64,000 bases of DNA from Palsa-504 sp963795795 (GTDB lineage: Bacteria > Actinomycetota > Actinomycetes > Streptosporangiales > Streptosporangiaceae): assembly GCA_963795795.1 (NCBI GenBank), contig CAWCJS010000015.1, forward strand, positions 124,001-188,000, written 5' to 3'. Under the pieces are notes generated by a model. That model searched no databases. It had not been told where the DNA came from and saw only the letters and a list, made by a program, of their open reading frames with translations. The stretch's first letter is position 1, and each line of letters starts with the position of its first letter. Both the position numbers and the translations under genes were made by a program. Shown in pieces: positions 34,458-44,010 of this stretch.

Positions 34458-35687
34458 GTGATGGCTAGAATACGACATCCAGGCCCCGGCCCGATACACG
34501 TCTTGATTCTCGTTCAAAACCTCCCCGTACCATTTGATAGGCGCGTGTGGCAAGAAGCCCTGGCCCTCGTAGATGCCGGGTATCGAGTTCACGTGATTTG
34601 TCCGGGCACGAAGGAGCACCCTAAACGGCGCGAGATTCTCGATGGTGTCCACATCTACCGATATCCCCCGGTGCTGGAAGCGCGGCGATCGGCCGCCTAT
34701 CTGATGGAATACGGGATAGCCATTTTGGCGCAGCTTAGGATCGCGCTAGCCATCAGGCTACGGCACCGCATTAGTGTGGTCCATGTTTGCAATCCGCCAG
34801 ACCTGCTCTTCCTGGTAGCCCTCCCGCTCATTGGACTAGGGTGCCGCGTGGTTTATGATCATCATGATGCGTGCCCAGAACTCATGATGGCAAAGGGCTA
34901 CCGGGAAGAAAGCCCGCTCGTCCGTGTGGCAAAGCTTTGCGAACGGCTCACCTACCGGCTCGCTACCGTGTCTATCGAAACCAATGAAAGCTATCGCGAA
35001 ATCGCGCTTTCCCGTGGCAGGATGCCCTGCGATGATGTCTTCATCGTGCGGTCGGCCCCAGCGGCCAGCCGGTTCGCAAACTCGCAACCGGATGAGAAGT
35101 GGCGGCGCGGGCGAAAGTACCTGGTCGCATACGTGGGTGTCATGGGGCTGCAAGACGGCCTTGACTACCTGATCGACGCAGCCCTGATGATAATCCGAGA
35201 TTGGGAACAACAGGACGTTCAATTTGTGCTGGTTGGCGCCGGGCCGGAATTCCCGCGGCTGCGCGATCGTGTGCGCTCACTGGGCATCGACGATCCGGTC
35301 ACCTTCACGGGAAGACTATCAGAAGAAGATCTGGGCGCCGTGCTTAAGACCGCCGACGTATGCGTTGATCCGGACGAAGCGAATGCACTGAACGATATAT
35401 CCACGATGAACAAGATCGTGGAGTACATGGCAGTAGGGAAGCCGATCGTACAGTTCGATCTGCGTGAGGGGAAATTTTCAGCGGCTGAGGCCAGCCTGTA
35501 TGCAGTCCGCAATGACGTTACTTCGCTGGCAAAATGTATCGTGACTCTCCTGGAAGACCGCGAAGGCCGAGAACGCATGGGGCAGATCGGTCGACAGCGA
35601 TTTACCCTGGAGCTGAACTGGGAGTCCCAGGTGCCGGTGCTGCTTGATGCCTACCGGCGTGCGTTGGGCCTCCCCATCAGCGGGTGA
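34458..35687 (+). CDS. Family 4 glycosyltransferase (GT-B)
   Basis: About 409 residues, cytoplasmic or membrane-associated, retaining nucleotide-sugar transferase. The N-terminus has the VQNLPVPFDRRVWQEALAL signature of WbuB-like enzymes. The second lobe has VAYVGVMGLQDGLDYLI, GAGPEFPRLRDRV and the Glu-rich donor site DPDEANALNDISTMNKIVEY, a DxxxxxNKxxEYMA pattern. An AGAAGG site best fits GTG 34458; GTG 34452 and ATG 34461 are close alternatives. Base composition is lower in G+C than the housekeeping genes, suggesting acquisition. The donor and acceptor are unknown. Confidence 0.88.
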   Translation: MMARIRHPGPGPIHVLILVQNLPVPFDRRVWQEALALVDAGYRVHVICPGTKEHPKRREILDGVHIYRYPPVLEARRSAAYLMEYGIAILAQLRIALAIRLRHRISVVHVCNPPDLLFLVALPLIGLGCRVVYDHHDACPELMMAKGYREESPLVRVAKLCERLTYRLATVSIETNESYREIALSRGRMPCDDVFIVRSAPAASRFANSQPDEKWRRGRKYLVAYVGVMGLQDGLDYLIDAALMIIRDWEQQDVQFVLVGAGPEFPRLRDRVRSLGIDDPVTFTGRLSEEDLGAVLKTADVCVDPDEANALNDISTMNKIVEYMAVGKPIVQFDLREGKFSAAEASLYAVRNDVTSLAKCIVTLLEDREGRERMGQIGRQRFTLELNWESQVPVLLDAYRRALGLPISG

Positions 35688-35759
35688 GCTGGGCATTCGC
35701 CATTTGTCTATCCGAGCGACCCAGCCGGCAGGCGTCCCCACGCGCCGATGAACGCGAAG

Positions 35760-35915
35760 CCGCAGGCAGGAAGTCCGGATCGTCGAGCCTGGTCTCGAGG
35801 TCGATCGCCATCACCCGGCCAGCCGGGCCCACCTACTCGCACCACCAGCGCGCCATGGAGCCGCGTCCGCTGCCCACTTCCAGCACCATGCGCCGGCCAC
35901 ACCTTAACTGAAACA
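35760..35915 (-). pseudogene. SAM methyltransferase remnant
   Basis: One minus-strand frame encodes MVLEVGSGRGSMARWWCE, then a TAG stop at 35833-35835, then VGPAGRVMAIDLETR. This is the SAM-binding motif I and following strand of a class I methyltransferase, interrupted by a stop and lacking the rest of the enzyme on both sides. It is a decayed fragment between the glycosyltransferase and the beta-helix gene, a sign of gene loss in this locus. The rest of 35688-35962 shows nothing else. Confidence 0.7.
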
Positions 35916-35962
35916 GGCCGCACCCGGCCATCGGGCTACTGCTGCGCCGCCGCCAGAATTCC

Positions 35963-37527
35963 TCAGGCGCTAGAGTAATCGCCCGTATGCCCGACTACCT
36001 GGCTGGGGTTATCCGGATTGCTGTCGTCCGGCCACCAGTACAGGCCGTTATTGGCGGCGGACAGCCACGAGGTTCCCGGCACGACTTGCAGCTTGTTGTT
36101 CTGCCAGACGTTGCCCCGACCCGGCGTGGTGAAGTTCCTGGGGTCATACACCGGGCCGTAGGCAGCTCGATATCGCTGCCCCACGTGTTCCCCGTGAACG
36201 TGATTTCGGTACCCGTACCGTGCGCGCCGAAATCCAGCGTATACCCGAACCCGGACAGGTAATTATTGGTGATAGTGACATGGGTGTACCCGCCATTGCC
36301 CTGCAGAGCGATGGCCTGGGTATTGCCGTTCCCGACGATGGTGTCGTGGTTGAACGTCATGTAGCTGGCACCGCTGTAGCTGTCCAGGATCCCGTCCACG
36401 TGGGCCGCACCCGAGGAGTCGTACGACGGGTTGTGGATCCACGAATCACTGATCACCAGCGGGTAGGCCTGGGTGGAACTGCCGAACTGCACCGCATCGG
36501 AGAACCCCCAGAAGTCCGAGTGATCGATCGTCAGGCCCCCGTCGGACCGCAGGTCGATCCCGTACTCATAGGACTGGGACGCCGCGATCGGCGTGGCCGT
36601 GGGGCTGGTCGGCTCGGATCCGGCGGCGACGGTGCTGGGCTCGAACGTCGAGTAGGAGAACCGGATATTTACGCCGTAGTCCGCGACATCAGCGTCGTCC
36701 GGGTTATGGGCGGCGAACCGGCAGCCGATGAACGTCACATTCGACACCTGGTTACCGGCGTTCCCCACGCCAAGCCCGTTCGGGAAGTCACAGAAACTGT
36801 ATGTCGTATTGCTCTTGACCGTCACGTTCCCGCAGTTGATGAGCTGGCCGGAGTACCCGGGCGCGTTCTCGTAACCCGTGTTACTGGGGCCCGGGAAGCC
36901 GCTAGGTGACGAAGGAGCGGACGAGCTGGGAGCGGGCGTGGTCGCGGGACTCGGAGCGGGCGTGGTCGCGGGACTCGGAGCAGGCGTGGTCGCGGGACTC
37001 GGAGCAGGCGTGGTCGCGGGACTCGGAGCAGGCGTGCTAGTGGAGCTAGGAGCAGGCGTGGTCGCGGAACTCGCCGGAGCCGTCGTCGCGGAACTGAGCA
37101 GGACCGTGGTCGCGGAACTGGGAGCAGGCGTGGTCATGGAACTCGCAGGAGCCGTGTTCGTGAAACTCGCAGGAGCCGTCGTCGCGGTGCTGACAGGAGC
37201 CGTGGTCGCAGAGCTTGAGGCGGGCGCGGACACCGAACTCGCAAGGGGGCCGGACGCGGGCGCGGGATCTGGGGTCGGCGGAGATGCGACGTATACCGCC
37301 GTCTGGTGTGAGGCGTTCCAGTACCGACGGCCATGCTTTACCCGGTGATGCGGGTGGCCGGAAGCCGATCCTTGGTGCTGCCGGTGAGCGTCAATACTCG
37401 CAGCGGGTCTGGGCGCGGCATAAGACGCGTACGCCAGGCCCGAGCCCAAGAGGAAAATAGTACCGATCACGGTAAACCATACGGGTCCGGAGTATCGACC
37501 CCGATGCGTATGCGCTGCGTGACTCAT
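35963..37527 (-). CDS. Membrane-anchored stalked beta-helix protein (frame broken near the 3' end)
   Basis: An N-terminal transmembrane helix (VWFTVIGTIFLLGSGLAYAS) leads into about 120 residues of Ala/Ser/Thr/Pro repeats, a likely wall-spanning stalk. A right-handed beta-helix domain follows, beginning NTGYENAPGYSGQLINCG and containing YEYGIDLRSDGG, HSDFWGFSDAVQFG and GNGNTQAIALQGNGG. The frame is lost at about 36160-36168; adding one base joins it to AYGPVYDPRNFTTPGRGN, which matches the paralogue downstream, and ends at 35963 after about 521 residues. Function unknown; carbohydrate binding, or lyase or epimerase activity, is inferred from the fold and context. Confidence 0.72.
36925..37230 (-). 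repeat. 24-bp tandem repeats encoding an APSPATTP stalk
   Basis: Four or more near-perfect 24-base units around 36930-37030 are followed by more diverged ones to about 37230. Each encodes eight residues of the form TTPAPSPA. They build the extended stalk of the beta-helix protein. Confidence 0.85.
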
Positions 37528-37640
37528 CGTTTAGCGAATCCCGGCTCGCGGGTGTGGCGGGATAGCTCCCGGCTCAGGACGCTAACACGGCTGATGGTCA
37601 CCAAGGCCACTAACTGGTGAACGGCAGCCGTATTCTGAGT

Positions 37641-38705
37641 TCACGGCCCGGAGTAGTCGCTCCGATGCCCTACTATCTGGTTTGAGCTGGCTGGGTCGCC
37701 ATCGCCGGGCCACCAATATAGCCCGTTGTTGGCTGTCGCCATCCACGATGTCCCCGTTATGACATGAATCGTATTGTTACGCCACTCGTTGCCAAGCCCC
37801 GGTGTCGTAAACATTTCACCGCTGTATAGCGGTCCGTAGGTAGGCTTGATGTCGGTGCCCCAGACGTTTCCCGTAAATATTACGTTAGTGCTTAGCGTAT
37901 GAGTGCCAACGCAAACCGTGTAGCCGAAACCGGAGAAGTAGTTGTTGGTTATGATTACATGATCGTATTTCACATCACCTTGCAACGCCACGGCTTGGGT
38001 GTTTCCATTACCGGTAATGGTGTTATGATCGAAGGTCATGTAGCCAATCCCGCCATAACTGTTTAGGATTCCGTCCACATGGGCCGCTCCCGTAGGGTCA
38101 AGCGATGGATTATGGATCCATGAGTTACTTATGATGACCGGGCTGGCCTCACTTGAATAGCCGAACTGCACGGCGTCGGAGAAGCCCCAGAAGTCCGAAT
38201 GATCGACGGTCAGCGCGCCGCCGTCACGAAGATCGATCCCATACTCATATGAATGTGAGGCGGAGATCGCTGTGGCGTTCGGGTCGATTGGTTCCGAGTC
38301 GGCCGGCACTGTGCTCGGTTCAAATGTTGAGTAGGAAAAAGTTATGTTACTGCCATAGTCAGCGACGTTGGCATCACTCACATTGGCCGAAGCGAATCGG
38401 CACCCGATGAACTTGACGTTGGTCGGGTGATCGTTAGCATTTCCGATAACGAGTCCACCTGAAAAGTTGCAGAATCGGTACGTTGTGTTACTTTTGATAT
38501 GAACAGTGCCGCAATCGGTGAGTTTACCCGAGTAACCAGGCGCATGCTCGTAGCCCGTATTGTTGGCATCCGGGAAGGCTGTGAGCGTAGTGGGAACCCC
38601 GGACGTTGGCGGTGAGATAGGTTTTGAGTACACGGAAGTACTACAGGCCGCGACAGATCCGGCCGCTATAAGCACGATAAGGGCGATCGGCAGCACGCGC
38701 TTCAT
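37641..38705 (-). CDS. Beta-helix lipoprotein, paralogue of the stalked protein
   Basis: A 354-residue exported lipoprotein. The signal sequence MKRVLPIALIVLIAAGSVAA is followed by the lipobox cysteine, so it is tethered to the membrane by lipid. A short linker precedes the same right-handed beta-helix domain as the neighbouring gene (NTGYEHAPGYSGKLTDCG, YEYGIDLRDGGALTVDHS, GNGNTQAVALQGD, NNGLYWWPGDGDP), intact to the end. ATG 38705 overlaps the stop of the flippase gene (ATGA), so the two are coupled. The family is not one I can name; the fold suggests a polysaccharide-binding or -modifying role outside the cell. Confidence 0.78.
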   Translation of the reverse strand: MKRVLPIALIVLIAAGSVAACSTSVYSKPISPPTSGVPTTLTAFPDANNTGYEHAPGYSGKLTDCGTVHIKSNTTYRFCNFSGGLVIGNANDHPTNVKFIGCRFASANVSDANVADYGSNITFSYSTFEPSTVPADSEPIDPNATAISASHSYEYGIDLRDGGALTVDHSDFWGFSDAVQFGYSSEASPVIISNSWIHNPSLDPTGAAHVDGILNSYGGIGYMTFDHNTITGNGNTQAVALQGDVKYDHVIITNNYFSGFGYTVCVGTHTLSTNVIFTGNVWGTDIKPTYGPLYSGEMFTTPGLGNEWRNNTIHVITGTSWMATANNGLYWWPGDGDPASSNQIVGHRSDYSGP

Positions 38706-40444
38706 GGGCCGGTTCCCTCTAGGCCTCTGGCGCCCTTGGGCTTTTGTTGGGGACGTATTCTGCCAGTCCAAACGACGGGTGCAACAGCGTTGTCAGCCCA
38801 GGAGGGAACGAGCTGGGGCTGTATTCTGCTGTCTTGCCATGTGGTGTCAAGTCGCTCGTCCACGGTAACGGTTTCCCTCGGCCTGGTATTTACAGGAAGC
38901 CGCGCGAAACGCGCTATGCCATCGTACGCTCGCAAAATATGCAGCAGGGGCCCCTTCGTGGGCTGTTCGTGACTGAGCAGCGATATTGCTTGTGGAGCTG
39001 TCAACACTAGATAAATCAAGCCACCAGCCGCGGCGCCCGCGACTAGCTGGAGCAATGGCCTGGTGAAATGCGAAGCCACGCTTCTGGCCGCAAATGCCGC
39101 TGCCGCTCCGGCCAATATCGAGGGCAATGCGGCTCTCATGAGTGCAGTCAGATGTACTCTCGTGGCCTTTTTCAGGGCTACGAGGTAACTCGGGAGTACG
39201 ATAGGTCCGATGACCGCGATATGTGCGAGGGCGGCACCCACGATGCCGCGCTCGTGCACGCCAATTGCCATGGCGGGAACCAGAGTGCCGAGCCAGACCA
39301 GTTGTACCACGAGGATGAATCGTGTCCGCCCTAGGCTCGCTATCATATTTGCAAACAAGACGCAAATAATAGAGATTGCACCATACAGGGAAAGAACGGA
39401 AAGGACATTTGCTGACTCCGCCCATTTCGCTCCGTACAGAGTGAGGACGAGCGGGCGTGCTAGTGCTATCGTCAGCGCGCACATGGGCATTACGATGAGT
39501 GACACAGCGCGGACGGCGCTAGCCATCGCGTTGTTCAACAGTTCGAAATCATGTTTAACTCGCGAGAATGCCGGCATTGACATACTATTGATTACTGCGC
39601 CGAGCAGGCTGGCGGGCCACGATGCCACATTGAACGCCAGAACATAGGTACCGAGCGCGACTGCACCCATGAGATGGCCAACGAAAGCGTAATCAACATT
39701 TAGTAGCACGTAGTTGACAAAGTTGGCACCCGCCAACGGGAAACCAAACTTGATCAGTACTGACAAGGCACTACGTGCAGCACCAGGCCAGTAGATTCTT
39801 GGCACCGATACGAGCACCACACAACCTGACACAAATTGAGCCACGACTCTGGACCAGGCAAAGGCCATGGCTCCACTACCCGACTTAGCCAAAATGAGCA
39901 GTACAGGCGTGGAGACTATAAAGCTAATAGTATTGGCCAAGAATAGCTTATCTTGCTTGAAGTCTCGAGTAAGCTGCGCGCTGGGTACTGAGAACACACC
40001 GACGAGAAGTACCGCCAGAGCCATTACCCTTATCGGACCCGCACCGTCGGCGGATCCGAGCGCCGCGGCGATTGGCCTGGCGAAGGCGGTCATCACAGCT
40101 GCGAGTAGCGCAGTCGACATGAATGATGCGCTAGTCATAGTCGGCGCCAGGGCGTCTACATCGAGGTCGGCCCGGATCAGGCACGACGCGGCGCCGAGCT
40201 CACCCACGCTGGCTATGATCGTGTACGCCGTCGTAGCTACCGCAAATACCCCAAAATCATGCGGCGTGAGGATATGAGCGACGATGGCGGTGATGAATAT
40301 GCTGGCCAGGCGGAGTACCAAGGTACTTGCGATGCTCCACAGTGCCCCACGGCGCACGCGTGAGGAAAGTGACCGTGAATCTCCGGTCGGAGAATCTCCA
40401 GAATTCGGTCTCTCGCCGGATGACCGTACCGACGTAGTACTCAC
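38702..40444 (-). CDS. Wzx-like polysaccharide flippase
   Basis: A 580-residue polytopic protein of the MOP superfamily (polysaccharide transporter type) with about 12-14 membrane helices. It begins with a Ser-rich cytoplasmic tail and then RRGALWSIASTLVLRLASI, the usual first helix, and has HILTPHDFGVFAVA and FGFPLAGANFVNYVLLNVDY as in oligosaccharide translocases. It ends in a 75-residue hydrophilic C-terminus. It would flip lipid-linked oligosaccharide units across the membrane. It is translationally coupled to the beta-helix lipoprotein. 40445-40650 upstream holds no gene I can support. Confidence 0.88.
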   Translation of the reverse strand: MSTTSVRSSGERPNSGDSPTGDSRSLSSRVRRGALWSIASTLVLRLASIFITAIVAHILTPHDFGVFAVATTAYTIIASVGELGAASCLIRADLDVDALAPTMTSASFMSTALLAAVMTAFARPIAAALGSADGAGPIRVMALAVLLVGVFSVPSAQLTRDFKQDKLFLANTISFIVSTPVLLILAKSGSGAMAFAWSRVVAQFVSGCVVLVSVPRIYWPGAARSALSVLIKFGFPLAGANFVNYVLLNVDYAFVGHLMGAVALGTYVLAFNVASWPASLLGAVINSMSMPAFSRVKHDFELLNNAMASAVRAVSLIVMPMCALTIALARPLVLTLYGAKWAESANVLSVLSLYGAISIICVLFANMIASLGRTRFILVVQLVWLGTLVPAMAIGVHERGIVGAALAHIAVIGPIVLPSYLVALKKATRVHLTALMRAALPSILAGAAAAFAARSVASHFTRPLLQLVAGAAAGGLIYLVLTAPQAISLLSHEQPTKGPLLHILRAYDGIARFARLPVNTRPRETVTVDERLDTTWQDSRIQPQLVPSWADNAVAPVVWTGRIRPQQKPKGARGLEGTGP

Positions 40445-40650
40445 CGGATACGGGAAGCCTTAACTGGATGTGAAAATCCCGCGTTCATTACGTCCATGGC
40501 CAGGGAACTCTCACCTCCGTACGGCTACTAGTAAGACGCCGAGGCCGGCGTGGTGGTTGACGGGCGGCACGAGGCGCTGACTTGGTTGCTAACGCGGGCT
40601 TTTGCCGATATGTCGGTCGATTGTGCGACGGGCCCGACGGTTCACGGCGC

Positions 40651-42900
40651 CTACCCGAGTTTCTCGAGTTCGACTCGGGCATCAGCACGCCCGGCTTCGG
40701 CCGCCCGGGTCCACCAGGTGCGGGCCTCCGCCAGGTCTGGGGGACTGAGTCGCTCGGCGAGCAGGAGCCCGAGGTTGTACTGCGCCTCGGTGTCCCCGGC
40801 TTCGGCCGCCCGGGTCCACCAGGTGCGCGCCCCGGCCAGGTCTGGTGGGTCCAGCCGTTCGGCTAGCAAGAGCCCGAGGTTGTACTGCGCCTCGGTGTGC
40901 CCCGCCTCGGCCGCCCGCGTCCACCAGACGCGGGCACCGACCAGCTCCGGCGGGTCGAGTCCCTCGGCGAGCAAGAGCCCGAGATTGAACTGCGCCTCGG
41001 TGTGCCCCGCCTCGGCCGCCCGCGTCCACCAGGCAAAGGCACCGGCCAGGTCCGGCGGGTCAAGCGCCTCGGCGAGCAAGAGCCCGAGATTGAACTGCGC
41101 CTCGGTGTGCCCCGCCTCGGCCGCCCGCGTCCACCAGGCAAAGGCACCGGCCAGGTCCGGCGGGTCAAGCCCGTCGGCGAGCAAGAGCCCGAGATTGAAC
41201 TGCGCGTCCTCATCCCCGGCCTCGGCCGCCCGGCTCCACCAGGCCAAGGCCCCGGCCAGGTCCGGCGGGTTCAGCCGCTCAGCCAGCAAGAGCCCGAGGT
41301 TAAACTGTGCGTCCTTATCCCCGGCCTCGGCCGCCAGCGTCCACCACATGCGCGCCTCGGCCAGGTCGGGCGGGTCCAGTCGCTCGGCGAGCAGCCTGCC
41401 CAGGCTGGCTTGCGCGTCCGTATGACCTGCCTGGGCCGCCTGCGTCAACCACCGGCGCGCCTCGGCCAGGTCGGGCGGGTCCAGTCGCTCGGCGAGCAGC
41501 CTGCCCAGGCTGGCTTGCGCGTCCGTATGACCTGCCTCGGCCGCCTGCGTCAACCACCGGCGCGCCTCGGCCAGGTCTGGGGAGTCCAGCCGCTCGGCGA
41601 GCAACCGCCCGAGATGGTACTGCGCGTCCTTATCCCCGGCCTCGGCCGCCAACGTCCACCATGTGCGCGCCTCGGCCAGGTCGGGCGGATCTAGCAGGTC
41701 CGCCAGCAGTACCCCCAGGTTGTTCTGTGCATCGGTGTCCCCGGCCTCGGCGGCCCTGGTGTACCAGGTACGAGCCTCCGCAAGGTCCGGCGGATGCATC
41801 CGGTCCACCAGGAGCACCCCCAGGTTGTTCTGTGCATCGGTGTCCCCGGCCTCGGCGGCCCTGGTGTACCAGGTACGAGCCTCCGCAAGGTCCGGCGGAT
41901 CCACCCGGTCCACCAGCAGCACCCCCAGGTTGAACTGTGCATCGGTGTCCCCGGCCTCGGCGGCCCTCGTGTACCAGGTACGAGCCTCCGCAAGGTCCGG
42001 CGGATCCACCCAGTCTGCCAGCAGCACCGCCAGGCTGTACTGGGCACGGCTGTGTCCGGCCTCAGCGGCCCTGGTATACCACGTACGGGCCTCGGTTAGA
42101 TCCGGTGGGTCCAGCCTACTGGCCAGCAGCCGGGCCAGGCTGAGCTGCGCCTCAGGATGCCCTGCCTCCGCAGCCCGGGTAAACCACGTACGGGCCTCGC
42201 CCAGATCCGGCGGATCCACCCTGGTGGCCAGCAGCCGGGCCAGGCTGAGCTGCGCCTCAGCATGCCCTGCCTCCGCAGCCCGGGTAAACCACGTACGGGC
42301 CTCGCCCAGATCCGGCGGGTCCACCCTGGTGGCCAGCAGCCGGGCCAGGCTGAGCTGCGCCTCAGCATGCCCCGCCTCCGCAGCCGCGGCATACCACGTG
42401 CGTGCCTCGGCCAGATCCGGCGGATCTATCCGGTCCGCCAGCAGGACCCCCAAGCTGTACTGCGCACGCGTGTGACCTGCCTCTGCGGCACGTTTCAGCC
42501 AGGCTCGGGATCCAGCCAGATCAGGCGGGTTCTTCGCAGTCGCGAGCAGTACCCCCAGACCGTACTGCGCGCGAGCGTCCCCAGCGTCAGCCGCGGCGGA
42601 CAACCAGGTTCCGGCCCCCGCCAAGTCCGGCCGGTCCGGCTCGTATCCGAGCAGGACGCCAAGGCCATATTGCGCGTCCGTGTGCCCGGCCTCGGCGGCG
42701 ATGGCCAAGCAGTCGCGAGCTCTGGCCAGGTCAGGCTGATCCAGCGGCTCCGCGAGCATCGCACCCAGGCTGTACCGTGCTCGCATATGCCCTTGTTCCG
42801 CCGCCCGCGTCCACCAGTTGCGGGCTGCTTCCAGATCTGGCGGATCCAGGTCGCTGAGTAGTACCCCCAGGCAGTACTGGGCCTCGGCGTGACCAGCGTG
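40651..42900 (-). repeat. 105-bp coding repeats (Sel1 array)
   Basis: About 21 units of 105 bases run through the 3' two-thirds of the NTPase gene. Several adjacent units (for example those around 41000-41200, 41380-41560 and 42130-42360) are almost identical in DNA, indicating recent duplication or conversion. The period is codon-exact. Confidence 0.92.
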
Positions 42901-44010
42901 GGCCGCGCGCGTGGTCGCCGCTACGGAGGCGGGGATGTTGCCACGCAAGTAGGCGGCGAAGCCAACTCCCAGCGCGTCTTCATCCGTGACCCGATCCAGC
43001 ATGCTCGCCCAGGTGTTCTCGTTGACCGGACGAGCGCGGTCACCATCCTGACCGTCGTCGGCGGCTACCAGGGAGCCAGCTACCACGTAGCCACGGGATC
43101 CGCGGGCCAGCTTGTGGGTGCGGAGCAAGGCGGCCGGATGTGATGCAAGGGCCCGCTGGAGTGCGGCCTCGAGTTCACGGTCACCTCCGTCGAAGGCTGC
43201 GTGATTCTTCGCGATGGCGTCACGGGCGAGGGCCAGCAGGTCAGGCGCCGGGATGGGGCGCGCGAACCCACAGCGCACCCAGTCCACGCAGACCTGCGCC
43301 AAAGCATGCAATGCCGGATCAGTGGTTGCGGCGCTCCGGTACAGGTTCAGCAGGTCTGGTACGCCGGCCAGCGTCTCGGCGAGTCCGTTCGGCGGGACGC
43401 CGACCTCTGGATAAGCCTCGGCGGCTCGGGCCACTTCACCGGGGTCGTCTCGAAGGCTACCCACCTCGATTGAGGTTGCGCCCTCGAGGACATTCCGCGC
43501 TTCGCGGGTGAGCTCGCCGCCGCGAGACTGCAGCAGGACCCGCTGCGCAGCATCAATTGTGGCCAGGAGCACCACCGGGCCTGGCCGGTCGAATAGCCGG
43601 GCGATGGTGGCCCGAGACAAAACTCCCGCGGGGGCCACGAAGCGCGGGAGATCGTCCAACCACACCACCAACGCGTCGGAACCCTGCACCGCCGGATGCT
43701 GAGCAAGCTCAGACAGTGCCCCAGGCGCCGGGGTGGCCACCAGCGCATCGCCCCAGTCGCGATGCGCGCGCATCACCTCGAACGCCGTGCGGGTCTTTCC
43801 CGCCGCCGACGGCCCGGCCACTACCACGAGCCGACCTGGGCGCAACGCAGCGGCTAGTGATTCGTCGGCGTTGCGATGGACATACGCATCATGCTGCCCA
43901 TAGCTGCGCGCATTCCCATACACAGACGGAGTAGTCCCGAGCGTGTAAGGATCAAGTTCGGCCGCTTGCGGCAGCCGACCCTGAACGAGTACGTCAACGA
44001 GCCTAGTCAT
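40651..44010 (-). CDS. P-loop NTPase with 21 Sel1-type repeats
   Basis: A 1119-residue protein. The N-terminal part is a P-loop NTPase: Walker A GPSAAGKT at residues 66-73 and Walker B ALVVWLDD at 113-120, followed by a helical region to about 370. The rest is 21 consecutive 35-residue Sel1/TPR-like repeats (GHTEAQFNLGLLLAE, then LDPPDLAGA) plus a partial last unit. Sel1 repeats form a protein-binding solenoid. No signal or membrane segment is seen. ATG 44010 (MTRLVDVLVQG) has a GGGGGGA site upstream; an ATG at 44091 would add 27 residues. The overall plan is that of a signalling or scaffolding NTPase; the partner is unknown. Confidence 0.82.
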   Translation of the reverse strand: MTRLVDVLVQGRLPQAAELDPYTLGTTPSVYGNARSYGQHDAYVHRNADESLAAALRPGRLVVVAGPSAAGKTRTAFEVMRAHRDWGDALVATPAPGALSELAQHPAVQGSDALVVWLDDLPRFVAPAGVLSRATIARLFDRPGPVVLLATIDAAQRVLLQSRGGELTREARNVLEGATSIEVGSLRDDPGEVARAAEAYPEVGVPPNGLAETLAGVPDLLNLYRSAATTDPALHALAQVCVDWVRCGFARPIPAPDLLALARDAIAKNHAAFDGGDRELEAALQRALASHPAALLRTHKLARGSRGYVVAGSLVAADDGQDGDRARPVNENTWASMLDRVTDEDALGVGFAAYLRGNIPASVAATTRAAHAGHAEAQYCLGVLLSDLDPPDLEAARNWWTRAAEQGHMRARYSLGAMLAEPLDQPDLARARDCLAIAAEAGHTDAQYGLGVLLGYEPDRPDLAGAGTWLSAAADAGDARAQYGLGVLLATAKNPPDLAGSRAWLKRAAEAGHTRAQYSLGVLLADRIDPPDLAEARTWYAAAAEAGHAEAQLSLARLLATRVDPPDLGEARTWFTRAAEAGHAEAQLSLARLLATRVDPPDLGEARTWFTRAAEAGHPEAQLSLARLLASRLDPPDLTEARTWYTRAAEAGHSRAQYSLAVLLADWVDPPDLAEARTWYTRAAEAGDTDAQFNLGVLLVDRVDPPDLAEARTWYTRAAEAGDTDAQNNLGVLLVDRMHPPDLAEARTWYTRAAEAGDTDAQNNLGVLLADLLDPPDLAEARTWWTLAAEAGDKDAQYHLGRLLAERLDSPDLAEARRWLTQAAEAGHTDAQASLGRLLAERLDPPDLAEARRWLTQAAQAGHTDAQASLGRLLAERLDPPDLAEARMWWTLAAEAGDKDAQFNLGLLLAERLNPPDLAGALAWWSRAAEAGDEDAQFNLGLLLADGLDPPDLAGAFAWWTRAAEAGHTEAQFNLGLLLAEALDPPDLAGAFAWWTRAAEAGHTEAQFNLGLLLAEGLDPPELVGARVWWTRAAEAGHTEAQYNLGLLLAERLDPPDLAGARTWWTRAAEAGDTEAQYNLGLLLAERLSPPDLAEARTWWTRAAEAGRADARVELEKLG

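Noticed and set aside
36878..37348. Plus-strand frame encoding Gly/Ala/Val repeats opposite the stalk
   Set aside because: It is the reverse of the APSPATTP coding repeats; the minus-strand frame joins a signal anchor and a folded domain.
40651..42900. Regular 105-bp repeats considered as a CRISPR-like or satellite array
   Set aside because: The repeats are codon-exact and encode Sel1 units; there are no unique spacers and no cas genes.
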